This document shows positions 8,201-16,190 of a stretch of 64,000 nucleotides of DNA, piece by piece (within the stretch, counting starts at the first letter, position 1; each line of letters opens with the position of its first letter). The DNA comes from CAKSQF01 sp964568425. GTDB lineage: Bacteria > Bacillota > Clostridia > Oscillospirales > CAG-272. Under the pieces are notes generated by a model, which made no database searches, had not been told where the DNA came from, and worked only from the letters and a program-made list of their open reading frames with translations. The stretch is from positions 1-64,000 of the forward strand of contig CAZMPO010000007.1 of the NCBI GenBank assembly GCA_964568425.1, written 5' to 3'. The position numbers were made by a program, and so were the translations under genes.

Positions 8201-9927
8201 AAAGCCGACAAGCATTTTTCATATTTTGCAAATACCGTTATCTGCTCAGCACTAAACGTTTTCTTTCCCATAGCTTCAATCATCTTATCAAACGAAAACG
8301 ATTCTATGTTTGATAAAACATCAAGGATAGCATCCGAATCCGTAAGTACAGACATTGCTCGGTTAAACAACCGCACATTGACATCTGAAATTGTACTTAT
8401 ACCGGGATTTTTATTTCTTGATCGAGCGTCAGGAAGAAATAGCTCGCGCGTTTCTCCAAGCAACAAATATGTGCTCTCGGGTTGCGGTACATCTTCATTT
8501 GATCGGAACATAAACACCTTTTCAGCCGGCAAGAAATTGTTCTCTACCGTATAGAAAATCGGCAATTCGAAAAGTATTTCGCCCTTAAAAATGTTTTGTT
8601 GCAAACAAATGATCGTGTCCACATCTGCTTCAAATATGTACTTGCTTTTGTAAGGTAGATAGTTAATTATATTCTCCTTTACCTTTCGAGAGAAATCCAT
8701 ATAGGATTCTTTTAGCATAGTAGCAAAGGACGAGCAACTATGCTTAAACCAAGCATTATTGCTTTGGGAATCAACAAACTCTCTTGAGCCGCCAAGTTTA
8801 AACGGGATATGGCAAGCCATAGGCATAGGAACCTTTATCTGCGTAGGCAAAAACGAGTATAACGAACCCATTTTTATAGAATTTTCGTCATACAAAAAAT
8901 CCACAGAGGGAAAAACGATCTGCATATACATTTTCTTTTCTGCAAATGCTGTTTTTGCTCCATAACGCGATACACACATATCTCTGTTATAGATAATCTG
9001 CTTGGTATATCTTGTGCAATCAATTTCTTGGATTATGGGCTTGTCATTTTGACTGTGATAATCGCGCAAATCAACCGACAAATGAACGTCGGTTTCTATT
9101 TGCAATTCCGATCCAAGAACAGGAGCACTTCTTGACACCTTAAATGTTAAACTGCGTAAAGAATCGAAATACAAATGCAGTTTGGTAAGCTTATTTAAGA
9201 ACAGTAGCGGGTTCTGATTAAACAAAGATTCCTTATTGTGATATTTACGAACAAATTCGTCATAAATTCCCTTAACCTTCATTGGTTCAACAAAAAGCGT
9301 TAAGCGCGTTCCGCTAACTTCTTCAAAGTTTTCGTACGCAGGCTCGGGAATGGTAAAATTGTTTTTATACAATTCAAATGAGAATTTACCGCTTTGAATC
9401 AGAACTTTATCCGCTACGCCAAAAACTGATTTGAAACCTATGCCTTTTTCACCGATTTCAACCTTATCCGAGGAAACATTTTTAGCCGCCTCGGCAATAC
9501 CCGTAATGGCAAAGACATTAAATGGAGTAAATCCCGTTTCGTTATATGTCAGAACTATTTTTCCGTTATTGTAATCAGTTTGAACGTCCAATTCAACACG
9601 GCTGTGATCTGCATAATCGCAGTCATCTACGTTTTGAATCAATTCAAACAAAAACCTTAACGGCGTAGAATATACACCATCTTCACCAACCGAAAGAAGG
9701 GATTCAAGCAAGGCGGGATAATTATCACCCTTTAATTTGTCATCCTCTGCAAGAGAGGTGCGAAACAACTTCAAGAGTTCAACATACATCTTATGCTCGT
9801 CAATGCTCGCCAAATCACCAACCGAAAAAGCGCGTAGTGCTTCACGCAAATCGGTCTTTTGGTGATTGTTCATACTTCGAGAGTCGTAATTATGATATTT
9901 TGTTTTTAAGTCGAGTATTTTACTCAT
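5218..9927 (-). CDS. giant protein with two sacsin-type GHKL ATPase modules and a C-terminal HNH-like zinc module
   Basis: A 1569-aa protein. Two GHKL (Hsp90-like) ATP-binding modules are visible. Module 1 has ELIQNVDDCDY at about 95-105 (N box), YNETGF at about 128, and EIGEKGIGFKSVFG at about 157-170. Module 2 has ELLQNADDCSY near 740, YNEIGF, and EIGEKGVGFKAVF near 805. Both resemble the sacsin repeat ATPase. Near 1470-1510 a CQMC, then MEVNN, then WHECGIALCLVCSKHF gives the spacing of an HNH/treble-clef finger, but the expected His-His after EV is Asn-Asn. The start at 9927 follows GAGAGGT by 6 bases, inside the end of the helicase gene. Predicted role: ATP-driven, possibly nucleic-acid-acting effector or scaffold of a defence operon; function not established. 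Confidence 0.85.
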   Translation of the reverse strand: MSKILDLKTKYHNYDSRSMNNHQKTDLREALRAFSVGDLASIDEHKMYVELLKLFRTSLAEDDKLKGDNYPALLESLLSVGEDGVYSTPLRFLFELIQNVDDCDYADHSRVELDVQTDYNNGKIVLTYNETGFTPFNVFAITGIAEAAKNVSSDKVEIGEKGIGFKSVFGVADKVLIQSGKFSFELYKNNFTIPEPAYENFEEVSGTRLTLFVEPMKVKGIYDEFVRKYHNKESLFNQNPLLFLNKLTKLHLYFDSLRSLTFKVSRSAPVLGSELQIETDVHLSVDLRDYHSQNDKPIIQEIDCTRYTKQIIYNRDMCVSRYGAKTAFAEKKMYMQIVFPSVDFLYDENSIKMGSLYSFLPTQIKVPMPMACHIPFKLGGSREFVDSQSNNAWFKHSCSSFATMLKESYMDFSRKVKENIINYLPYKSKYIFEADVDTIICLQQNIFKGEILFELPIFYTVENNFLPAEKVFMFRSNEDVPQPESTYLLLGETRELFLPDARSRNKNPGISTISDVNVRLFNRAMSVLTDSDAILDVLSNIESFSFDKMIEAMGKKTFSAEQITVFAKYEKCLSAFQKHFTEQIKKMQLPSLQANIQSLDIQDVRFVENGELGLDESDFNKNAGIYFRRIGYRCCYLPIENERFFFACDNILFLSAQHRITSLSEFCELIDKNCTLSMNLRFKNASNQLNAANEDMEPFEYMKLLRATRKTIQSALGPEAYRRYINLINDAGMDSERYINELLQNADDCSYAEGVKPSFVLTVSDDFSKIFTRYNEIGFTRENVRAITSIGESTKKQILVSDRKMPEIGEKGVGFKAVFAVASKVYIHSGHFRFMLADKAPTIPVLPSDKKEPFQGTRMTFELKKPLKKDFFTEEKVLRLCLCLRKLRYLKLGDFEIRIEDDGNIRCIKVNDKVYEYKIVTHCFEVSDNSIVSERENQQRRIDKKQKVVCYIQSGKEANNCYLYAGLPTQVKIRVPMIIDAPFELTTSRDHLINNRWNDYVTAEVYVAIQTAIETLAKSEGIDVLRFLHIKREGTTYSTDIFSEDSLNKIDLLSKLRRSTFLQTYNSTILAKPSDTRVVRIPDVLSYCLDGNQNIGRSLSEIVKAKEKQYEAELNALSVGVMNVHGVVCALRRVYEANITDDEFRKLMFSYLYEHSDDLDNEQSMLRELEIVPVYAEQKGVIRYVSWDECEDRLYIKPNCTISSSNCYILATHLLEKKVCEGIFGEDISELTGQIELANYREKLMENIRTMENARLYAYLLAEFSGNKQMLFGCQNDLFANANVIPLKNELGEIRRGKVYVSNEQEGYFFGELLPAHIASKECEAFARFIRCKNITEVHYDDLDVEDDLTDEDIESLQDEHMQNGFEILERCKRAGFIAPELITEYRLGGLTATTIDYDKSVLNQPIPNQFNFRRHMQDVLNNCIKIEKRPVERIVSYGVPQNGRGNEFLIDNHDIRALALRRYQPEAGYCVCQMCREAKDVKYMEVNNILKAPKFYWHECGIALCLVCSKHFEELRENDSIREQFHNEILRTDANVNHPIVVRIGNDDIIFGQTHIAEIQEILKSDKE

Positions 9928-9931
9928 TTTC

Positions 9932-12900
9932 TTACCTCTCAATAGTCAGAACACCGTTTGCAATCAACGATGTATGAATATCTGCTTGTCCTGCTTTTTT
10001 CTTGATGGAGGCTACCTTTGCCTCGTATGCTTCGGTTGCACCGTCAAGCATAGATTGGTACATACGAATCAAGTTCATTTCTACCGCATTGTCAATCTGT
10101 GTTTCAAGACTTACCTTGCGATTGATATAGTTGTTGCGGATGCTTTCAAGCTTATAGTTCGCCATTGTATCAACCGACTCTTGGTGCTTCTTGCGCTCCG
10201 CAAACAAAGCAACGATCTGTTTTTCTTCAAGCTTGCCCCAAGCACTCGCATTGATGCTTGGTATCGTACGTGCTTCTTCTGCAGTTTGGAGAATTTCTGT
10301 CAATTCCGCTGCAACCACATCATTTTCACATACTGGTACAATCTTGAAACATGGATTGAGTCCTATGTAGTTCCAAGCATAAACCGAGAAATGATATGTG
10401 CCCGCCGGCAAAAAATCGGAACTGTATCTTAAATTGATATACGAGGTTTGATTTGTGGCGTAATACTGCGCAGCTTGTCTTACAAGAGGATGTACTGCCG
10501 TAATAAAAAACGCTTTTCTATCTTTTTCTGCGGCTTCCGAGTCAAACGTAATCGCATGATTGGGGTTTTTATCCTTCAAATAGTTATCCCAATCCCTCTT
10601 TGTAGAGGAACGAATGGTAGAAAGCTTCTTGAAATCTTCTCTCAGTGCTTCACGGGCAAGCTTATTCAAACGCAGAGTTTTTATCTCGGATTCGCCCAAA
10701 ATGTAATTACCAACGCCAAGACGGTCATTCAAGTATCTTGTAACCAAATACTGCAATCCCGTCGGACTCAACCAAGGGCTTTCCGCTTCTTGGATTTCTT
10801 GGGAAGTGTGGTATCCCGAAAGGTCAAAGCCAAACAGTTCCTTTTCCTCGTCCTCGAGCTTGTTAAGTTCTTGCACACGTCTGACCTCATTATCAGCCAT
10901 CTGTTCAAGCTTGCTTCTGCGTTCTTCATCGGTAAGCGTAGCATTTACCGCAATCTTTTCGACCTGTGCACCGATCTCGCTGAGTATTTCTTCACATTCA
11001 CCGATGCTCTTTTCAAAAATACCAATACGGAGCAGGCAACGCTCATAAATATCCGCATCAACGGTGTTATTCGTGATTACGTTGTAAATGTTTACAACCT
11101 CACTCTTTTGTCCACGACGGTCAATTCTACCGATTCTTTGTTCAATGCGCATCGGGTTCCATGGCAAATCATAGTTAATCATCATATCACAGAACTGATA
11201 GTCAAGACCTTCCGAGCCAACTTCGGTAAAGAGCAGAATATCAATGGCATTTTCATCTTCCTTGGGTAACTCAAATTGCCTACGAAGCTCGTAACGCACA
11301 TCATCCTTAACACTACCGTCAATTTGTTCCACGCGCAATCCTTCATCACGTAGTTTCTTCTTCAAATATGCAAGCGTATGGCGGAAGGTGCTGAACAAAA
11401 TGATTTTATTATTTTCGGCGGTTTGCTTTTCCTTGATGATTTCAAGCACGCTATCGAATTTCGGATCTTCCTCGGGGAGCGAATCTGCCAATTCAAGCAC
11501 GTGACTTGCCATTGCCGAAAGAGTGGAACTATCGTAGTCGCTCAACTTTGCATTATCTACATCGTCCTCCGAGTCGGCTTCAAGCTGCACCAAGCGTCTT
11601 TCAAGAATATCACGCACATAAGGAGCAAGACCAAAGATACAGCTTGCCGCTTGTCTGCGTATAGTGCTCATCATAAAGGGCACAGAGCATACATTGTGAA
11701 GCGTTGAAAGTGCAGCATACTCGAAAGCGAGCAATTCGTTGTGCAATTTTGCCTGCTCGGGCGTGAAATCGCTTGCGATAGTATGCGTTCTTCTGACACA
11801 GAAATCTTGAATATCACGACGCCTTGTGCGGTTTAACATCGTTGCAAAGCCGTGAAGCGACTCTACATCAGAAATCAGCTTTACGCGATCTTCGCGCGAC
11901 AAGTTTTCCTCTGAAAGCTTTTTCAACACTTCTGCATACAAGGGGTTCTTTGCAATTACATTTACACCCCACTGAGTCTGCAATACGCCTTTGAGTTCCT
12001 CGGATGCCGCAAGCTGCCATCCTTCCGCCGCACCACGAATAATATGAGAGCAACGTGAAATATACTCGTTTGGTTTAGACATTGTAACAAACGTGTCTTT
12101 ATCAATTACAACGTCGGGGCGCAATACGTTGAGTAGCGTAAAGAGGTCATTATCACCCGTCTGAAGCGGCGTAGCAGTAAGCATAACGACCGCGTCCGCG
12201 TGCTCACAGAAATACTTAACACACTTGTAGGCAAACGCCTTTTCTTTATCCATACTTCCGTTACGGATATGGTGCGCTTCATCAATGATGACTAAATCAA
12301 AGTGAGGGGCGGGATCTAAGTCAAATAAACCGTACGATTTTCCTTTTTTACCTTCTTCGCCTTGATAGACTCGGCTATCCAAAATAGAATAAGGAATAAT
12401 GGTTTTGTTATAGCGAATAGGCCATTCTCCGTCCCTATCTGTATCCGAAATAATTTGACGAAGCTCTTGTCCCGTAACGGGAACAAATTCCTCATCAAAA
12501 CGCTTCATTTCATTTTCCCATTTGCGTTCCGTTACAAGAGGCTTGGGGCAAATGATAAGCACGTTTTCAAGCTCGTTACGAGCCTCCAACTCTTTGATAA
12601 TCAAGCCTGCTTCAATCGTTTTACCGACACCAACGCTATCCGCAATCAAAATGCGAGGTTCGTCAGCCTTGATAAGCTTCAGCGCAGGTCTGAACTGATA
12701 CGGCACAAAATCAATTCTTGCGGCATTCAAAGAATAAAGATTGCCGGCAGAGGGATTGTTGATTTGATATGCCGTCAAATAACTTTGCAGAGTAGCCAAA
12801 TCAACCCAATTATAGTTTTGGCGTTCTTCAACCAATGCAATCTGTCCCGAATAAAAGGTCTTGGTTTCGCCGTTTACGAAAACTTCGTATTTTTTGATTT

Positions 12901-13510
12901 CGCCAAGATCTGTTACCGAGCATACCATTCCCTTAACATCGGGGTTTCCAATCAAATACACCTTGCTCATAGCCGCAATGTCATCCGTGTTGACGGTTTC
13001 CGTTGAAACGGGTTCCGTAATAGACTCATTTTCTTGCACCGATTCAATTTGGATATTCGAGCCTTGTACCGCTTGCATAAAACGGTCTACATCGTCAAGC
13101 ACATTCAAAGGAGCTTCAAGCCAAGAAAGAAAGGCGTGAAGCGTATTGATGTCATAAACAACGGTATCCTTATCTGCCATTCCGCTACTATAATGCGCCC
13201 AACGATTTCTGACCTTCTGCATTTCTCTTACGCACTCTCGGTCTTTCGTGGGAAGATATGCAAAGTTGCGCATAGCATACCACGACTTATCCGTAATTCT
13301 GAGAAGGGCAGCCAAATCAAAATCCGAAAGATTGCTGTATTGGTTGTTCTCGGCAATCTCTCGCTGATTATAACTCAAATTAGATATGACACATTCCTGC
13401 CACCAATTCTCGGACACCTTGGGAAGCATTTTATCAAGCCAAGATTCCAATAGCTTTGCGGCAGTATGTAAAAATTCATTTATTTTTCCAACAACTTCAA
13501 TATTGTGCAT
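9932..13510 (-). CDS. HEPN (Swt1-like) - SNF2/RapA-type helicase fusion
   Basis: A 1192-aa protein. Residues 1-150 are a helical domain with VRNRWAH at about 100-106, the R-x4-H motif of HEPN RNases, of the Swt1-like type. A small beta domain (about 190-230) precedes an SNF2/RapA-type helicase: Walker A ADSVGVGKT at 290-298, IIDEAHHIRNGS around 408, TATPLQTGDNDLF, then the second RecA domain with GSEGLDYQFCD and RIGRIDRRGQ. The C-terminal 300 residues are helical and unassigned. HEPN domains in conflict systems are usually RNases. The start at 13510 has GGAGAG just ahead. The gene is second in the operon and 4 bases from the GHKL gene, so the pair is likely a functional unit. Confidence 0.88.
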   Translation of the reverse strand: MHNIEVVGKINEFLHTAAKLLESWLDKMLPKVSENWWQECVISNLSYNQREIAENNQYSNLSDFDLAALLRITDKSWYAMRNFAYLPTKDRECVREMQKVRNRWAHYSSGMADKDTVVYDINTLHAFLSWLEAPLNVLDDVDRFMQAVQGSNIQIESVQENESITEPVSTETVNTDDIAAMSKVYLIGNPDVKGMVCSVTDLGEIKKYEVFVNGETKTFYSGQIALVEERQNYNWVDLATLQSYLTAYQINNPSAGNLYSLNAARIDFVPYQFRPALKLIKADEPRILIADSVGVGKTIEAGLIIKELEARNELENVLIICPKPLVTERKWENEMKRFDEEFVPVTGQELRQIISDTDRDGEWPIRYNKTIIPYSILDSRVYQGEEGKKGKSYGLFDLDPAPHFDLVIIDEAHHIRNGSMDKEKAFAYKCVKYFCEHADAVVMLTATPLQTGDNDLFTLLNVLRPDVVIDKDTFVTMSKPNEYISRCSHIIRGAAEGWQLAASEELKGVLQTQWGVNVIAKNPLYAEVLKKLSEENLSREDRVKLISDVESLHGFATMLNRTRRRDIQDFCVRRTHTIASDFTPEQAKLHNELLAFEYAALSTLHNVCSVPFMMSTIRRQAASCIFGLAPYVRDILERRLVQLEADSEDDVDNAKLSDYDSSTLSAMASHVLELADSLPEEDPKFDSVLEIIKEKQTAENNKIILFSTFRHTLAYLKKKLRDEGLRVEQIDGSVKDDVRYELRRQFELPKEDENAIDILLFTEVGSEGLDYQFCDMMINYDLPWNPMRIEQRIGRIDRRGQKSEVVNIYNVITNNTVDADIYERCLLRIGIFEKSIGECEEILSEIGAQVEKIAVNATLTDEERRSKLEQMADNEVRRVQELNKLEDEEKELFGFDLSGYHTSQEIQEAESPWLSPTGLQYLVTRYLNDRLGVGNYILGESEIKTLRLNKLAREALREDFKKLSTIRSSTKRDWDNYLKDKNPNHAITFDSEAAEKDRKAFFITAVHPLVRQAAQYYATNQTSYINLRYSSDFLPAGTYHFSVYAWNYIGLNPCFKIVPVCENDVVAAELTEILQTAEEARTIPSINASAWGKLEEKQIVALFAERKKHQESVDTMANYKLESIRNNYINRKVSLETQIDNAVEMNLIRMYQSMLDGATEAYEAKVASIKKKAGQADIHTSLIANGVLTIER

Positions 13511-13530
13511 AACGCTCTCCAATCAAAAGA

Positions 13531-13719
13531 TTATTTCTCAGCTGCATTTCCTGCTTTTACCCAAGCAACAACCTCGGACACCTTAAATTTCCAAAGACGT
13601 CCAACCTTTGAAGCAGGCATATTACGCTTTGCGATCCATACGAGCACGGTATCGCGGCTAACGCCGAGGTGCTCCATGATCTCTTTGAGTGAATACCATC
13701 TTTCCGTTTCGTTAATCAT
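13531..13719 (-). CDS. excisionase-family helix-turn-helix protein
   Basis: A 62-aa MerR/excisionase-type DNA-binding domain: WYSLKEIMEHLGVSRDTVLVWI is the HTH and MPASKVGRLWKFKVSEVVAWV the wing and following helix. AAGGAG lies 7 bases before the ATG. It is the first gene after the operon promoter and 20 bases upstream of the helicase gene, so it probably represses or tunes its own operon; excisionase-like accessory function for a mobile element is the alternative. No integrase lies nearby in the window. Confidence 0.85.
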   Translation of the reverse strand: MINETERWYSLKEIMEHLGVSRDTVLVWIAKRNMPASKVGRLWKFKVSEVVAWVKAGNAAEK

Positions 13720-13759
13720 TTCAATTCTCCTTCGGCAAAAAGATACAATTATTTACTCT

Positions 13760-13788
13760 ATTATACTATAATATCATCAATTTGTCAA
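13760..13788 (-). promoter_or_regulatory. consensus sigma-A promoter of the defence operon
   Basis: A perfect TTGACA (13783-13788), exactly 17 bases, and a perfect TATAAT (13760-13765) on the minus strand, about 40 bases before the HTH gene. This is a strong promoter that would need repression, consistent with the first gene being a DNA-binding protein. Confidence 0.88.
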
Positions 13789-13799
13789 TCAGTTATGAT

Positions 13800-14154
13800 A
13801 GCTTATCGTCGGTTTATAACGGTTTATTCGTAAATGGAAAAGACAGCGATTTTTTCTCCGCCGAGTGCTCATTCAGTTAAGTTTTCAATAGCGATTCGCA
13901 TACCGAGTTTAAGAGCACACTTGAAGATATGAACTGGTTCTTCTATCCTTTCGATATACAATATACACCAAATAGCATGAATTGTCAAGAGGCTGAGAGG
14001 ATTTTTTAAAATTAATTATGGATTTTCCCTTAATTTGTAAAAGTACACCTTTCAAAACGGTAGAAAATGGTTTTGGGTACGCTTTGAACATACATAGAGT
14101 TTTATCTTCAAGAATTGAACGCAAAACAAGCGATAAACGGGAGGAATGCTGAAA
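13800..14154. other. divergent intergenic region with a second promoter-like site and a gene remnant
   Basis: No full gene lies here. On the minus strand TTGACA (13983-13988), 17 bases and TATATT (13960-13965) form a second good promoter match. Just downstream a 30-residue frame (13869-13961) ends IEEPVHIFKCALKLGM..., with no ribosome site, probably the tail of a lost gene. For the plus-strand SPFH gene I see no convincing promoter, only a weak TTGTCA/TTTAAA pair near 13982-14010. Confidence 0.5.
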
Positions 14155-15453
14155 ATGGCTATTGTTGAGGTTATAAAATACAATGGTAAACCCGATGTAT
14201 TTGCGTGGAAGTACCCTAGCGAGGAACTTGGAACATGGACGCAACTGATTGTAAATGAATCTCAAGAAGCAGTTCTTGTAAAAAGCGGCAATGTTCTCGA
14301 TGTGTTTGGTAGCGGACGACATACGCTCGATACAGCAAACATTCCCATTCTGAGCAAAATAATCAATCTTCCGTTTGGAGGAAGAAGTCCGTTTACAGCC
14401 GAGGTATGGTACATCAATAAGGGCTACAATCTAGATATTAAATGGGGAACACCCACTCCAATTCAAATTCAAGACCCCAAATATGGTATTTTTGCTCCGG
14501 TCTGCTCAAATGGTGCATTCGGCATACATGTCTCGGACTCGAAAAAATTTTTAATAAAGCTCGTGACAACGATGCCAACATTCGATACCAATACCATTAC
14601 AAAATACTTCAGAAGCCTTTTTGTAACAAAAGTAAAGGATGCGATCTCTGCGTATTTGGTACATAAGCAGATAAGCATTTTGGAAATAAACGCATACATT
14701 GACGAGCTGTCTCAGCACATGAAGGAAAGAATTCAGCCTGCAATGGATGATTATGGTATCGAGCTCATATCCTTCTATGTAAACGAGATAAGCGTGCCCG
14801 AAGACGATACAGCTGTCCAGAAACTGAAAGATGCCCTTTCAAAGAGAGCGGAGATGAATATTATTGGCTATAGTTATCAGCAAGAACGTTCTTTTGATAC
14901 CCTCGAAGGTGCCGCGAAGAACAGCGGTTCAGCCGGAGCTCCGCTTATGAGTGCTGGACTGGGAATTGGAATGGGATTTGGCATGGGACGAGGCGTTGGA
15001 AAAGGATTTGGTAACATGGCACAAGAAATTCAAGTAAACAGCTCCAATGAAAGCACTAAGGAATGCCCAAAATGCTACACGCAGATCCAGCAAAATCAAA
15101 GATTTTGCGGATACTGCGGATATGATACCGAAAAGAAGTCAAAGAAATCTGCCTCTTTGATCTGTTCTTTTTGCAATCACATAATAACTGAGACAACCAA
15201 ATTTTGCCCCGAATGTGGAAGAAAGATCGACCATTGCCCAAATTGCGGAAGTGATATGGCAGATAACGCAACAAAGTGCAACAGTTGCGGCTATGAAAAA
15301 CTGCCGATTTGTCCCAAGTGTGGTGCCGAAATCTCAAGCAAATCTAAATTCTGTCCCGAATGCGGGGCTGTTCTGACAAAATGTTGCCCGAAATGCAATT
15401 CACCAATTGATGGTGTCAAGAAATTCTGCCCTGAATGCGGCGAAAAACTGTAA
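14155..15453 (+). CDS. SPFH-domain protein with C-terminal zinc ribbons
   Basis: A 432-aa protein. Residues 1-230 form an SPFH/virion-core-type domain (IVEVIKYNGKPDVFAWKYPS at the start, QPAMDDYGIELISFYVNEIS near the end), as in Bacillus subtilis YdjI, which gathers membrane-stress proteins. A glycine/methionine-rich linker (GLGIGMGFGMGRGVGKGFG) leads to about 130 residues with repeated CxxC pairs (CPKCYTQIQ, CGYCGYD, CSFCN, CPECGRK, CPNCGSD, CPKCGAE, CPECGAV), several double zinc ribbons. The start at 14155 is chosen because GGGAGG lies 10 bases ahead; an ATG at 14146 abuts that site. It is followed at 14 bases by two membrane protein genes, likely one envelope-linked operon. Confidence 0.85.
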   Translation: MAIVEVIKYNGKPDVFAWKYPSEELGTWTQLIVNESQEAVLVKSGNVLDVFGSGRHTLDTANIPILSKIINLPFGGRSPFTAEVWYINKGYNLDIKWGTPTPIQIQDPKYGIFAPVCSNGAFGIHVSDSKKFLIKLVTTMPTFDTNTITKYFRSLFVTKVKDAISAYLVHKQISILEINAYIDELSQHMKERIQPAMDDYGIELISFYVNEISVPEDDTAVQKLKDALSKRAEMNIIGYSYQQERSFDTLEGAAKNSGSAGAPLMSAGLGIGMGFGMGRGVGKGFGNMAQEIQVNSSNESTKECPKCYTQIQQNQRFCGYCGYDTEKKSKKSASLICSFCNHIITETTKFCPECGRKIDHCPNCGSDMADNATKCNSCGYEKLPICPKCGAEISSKSKFCPECGAVLTKCCPKCNSPIDGVKKFCPECGEKL

Positions 15454-15467
15454 AGGAGCATGTACAA

Positions 15468-16166
15468 ATGAGCAGAAGAATTAAAATGTTTTTGGCAAGC
15501 GGTGTTACCGTGCTTCTTGCCACGGTGATCATCTCACTGATCTGTATAGATGAGTGGCACGGGTTAACGAATTGGGCGTTTGTCACGATGTTGTGGTCAG
15601 AAATTGTATTGTTCGGTGGTTCGATCTTTATAGAATGGTTTGCGGAAAGATCCAAACAGATTTTTGCAAGGTCACTGCTTTATTCTGTTATTATAACCTA
15701 TTCAACGATCAACTTTTTGATTTCCGTTTTTTACATGATATTGTTGAAAGAAGCGGCTACCTCTTTTACCGTTATGCAAGTGATCATGTTAGCAAGTGCA
15801 TCGATAGGCATTGCCGTTTCGCTGGGGGTGAGCAAAGGCGTACAAAAATCAAACATTCGCACCGCAAAGGCGGTTGCAAATACCGAGGCGATGATTGAAC
15901 GACTGAACAAATTAGCTCTTCGTCCGGAATGTGAGCATTTTGTCTCATCCCTAAAAAAACTGAGTGATGATTTGCGATTTACTGACATTTCAAAAGTCGT
16001 TGCAGAGGACAGTAAAATTTCCAATGCTATCTCTGTCATCGAAATTGAGACCGACAGTACAGACGGATTTGACAATAAAAAAATCGAAGCAGCGTTGATT
16101 CGCCTTAATTCGCTGATCTTACAAAGAAAAGTTTCGGTAAGCACAGCCAATAAAGGTAAAATTTAA
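15468..16166 (+). CDS. four-helix membrane protein of the SPFH operon
   Basis: A 232-aa integral membrane protein with about four predicted membrane helices in the first 120 residues (MFLASGVTVLLATVIISLI; WAFVTMLWSEIVLFGGSIFI; LYSVIITYSTINFLISVFYM; VMQVIMLASASIGIAVSLGV). A soluble C-terminal half with helical character follows (TEAMIERLNKLALRPECEHF, then KKLSDDLRF). No family recognised. AAAGGAG stands 9 bases before the ATG. Its position between the SPFH gene and another membrane/zinc protein suggests it is a membrane partner of the SPFH protein. Confidence 0.7.
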   Translation: MSRRIKMFLASGVTVLLATVIISLICIDEWHGLTNWAFVTMLWSEIVLFGGSIFIEWFAERSKQIFARSLLYSVIITYSTINFLISVFYMILLKEAATSFTVMQVIMLASASIGIAVSLGVSKGVQKSNIRTAKAVANTEAMIERLNKLALRPECEHFVSSLKKLSDDLRFTDISKVVAEDSKISNAISVIEIETDSTDGFDNKKIEAALIRLNSLILQRKVSVSTANKGKI

Positions 16167-16190
16167 TTTCATTTAATCAGGAGAAACGAT

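Noticed and set aside
13869..13961. 30-residue frame upstream of the defence operon
   Set aside because: It has no ATG and no ribosome site, and its TTG lies inside a -10-like hexamer; treated as a gene remnant.
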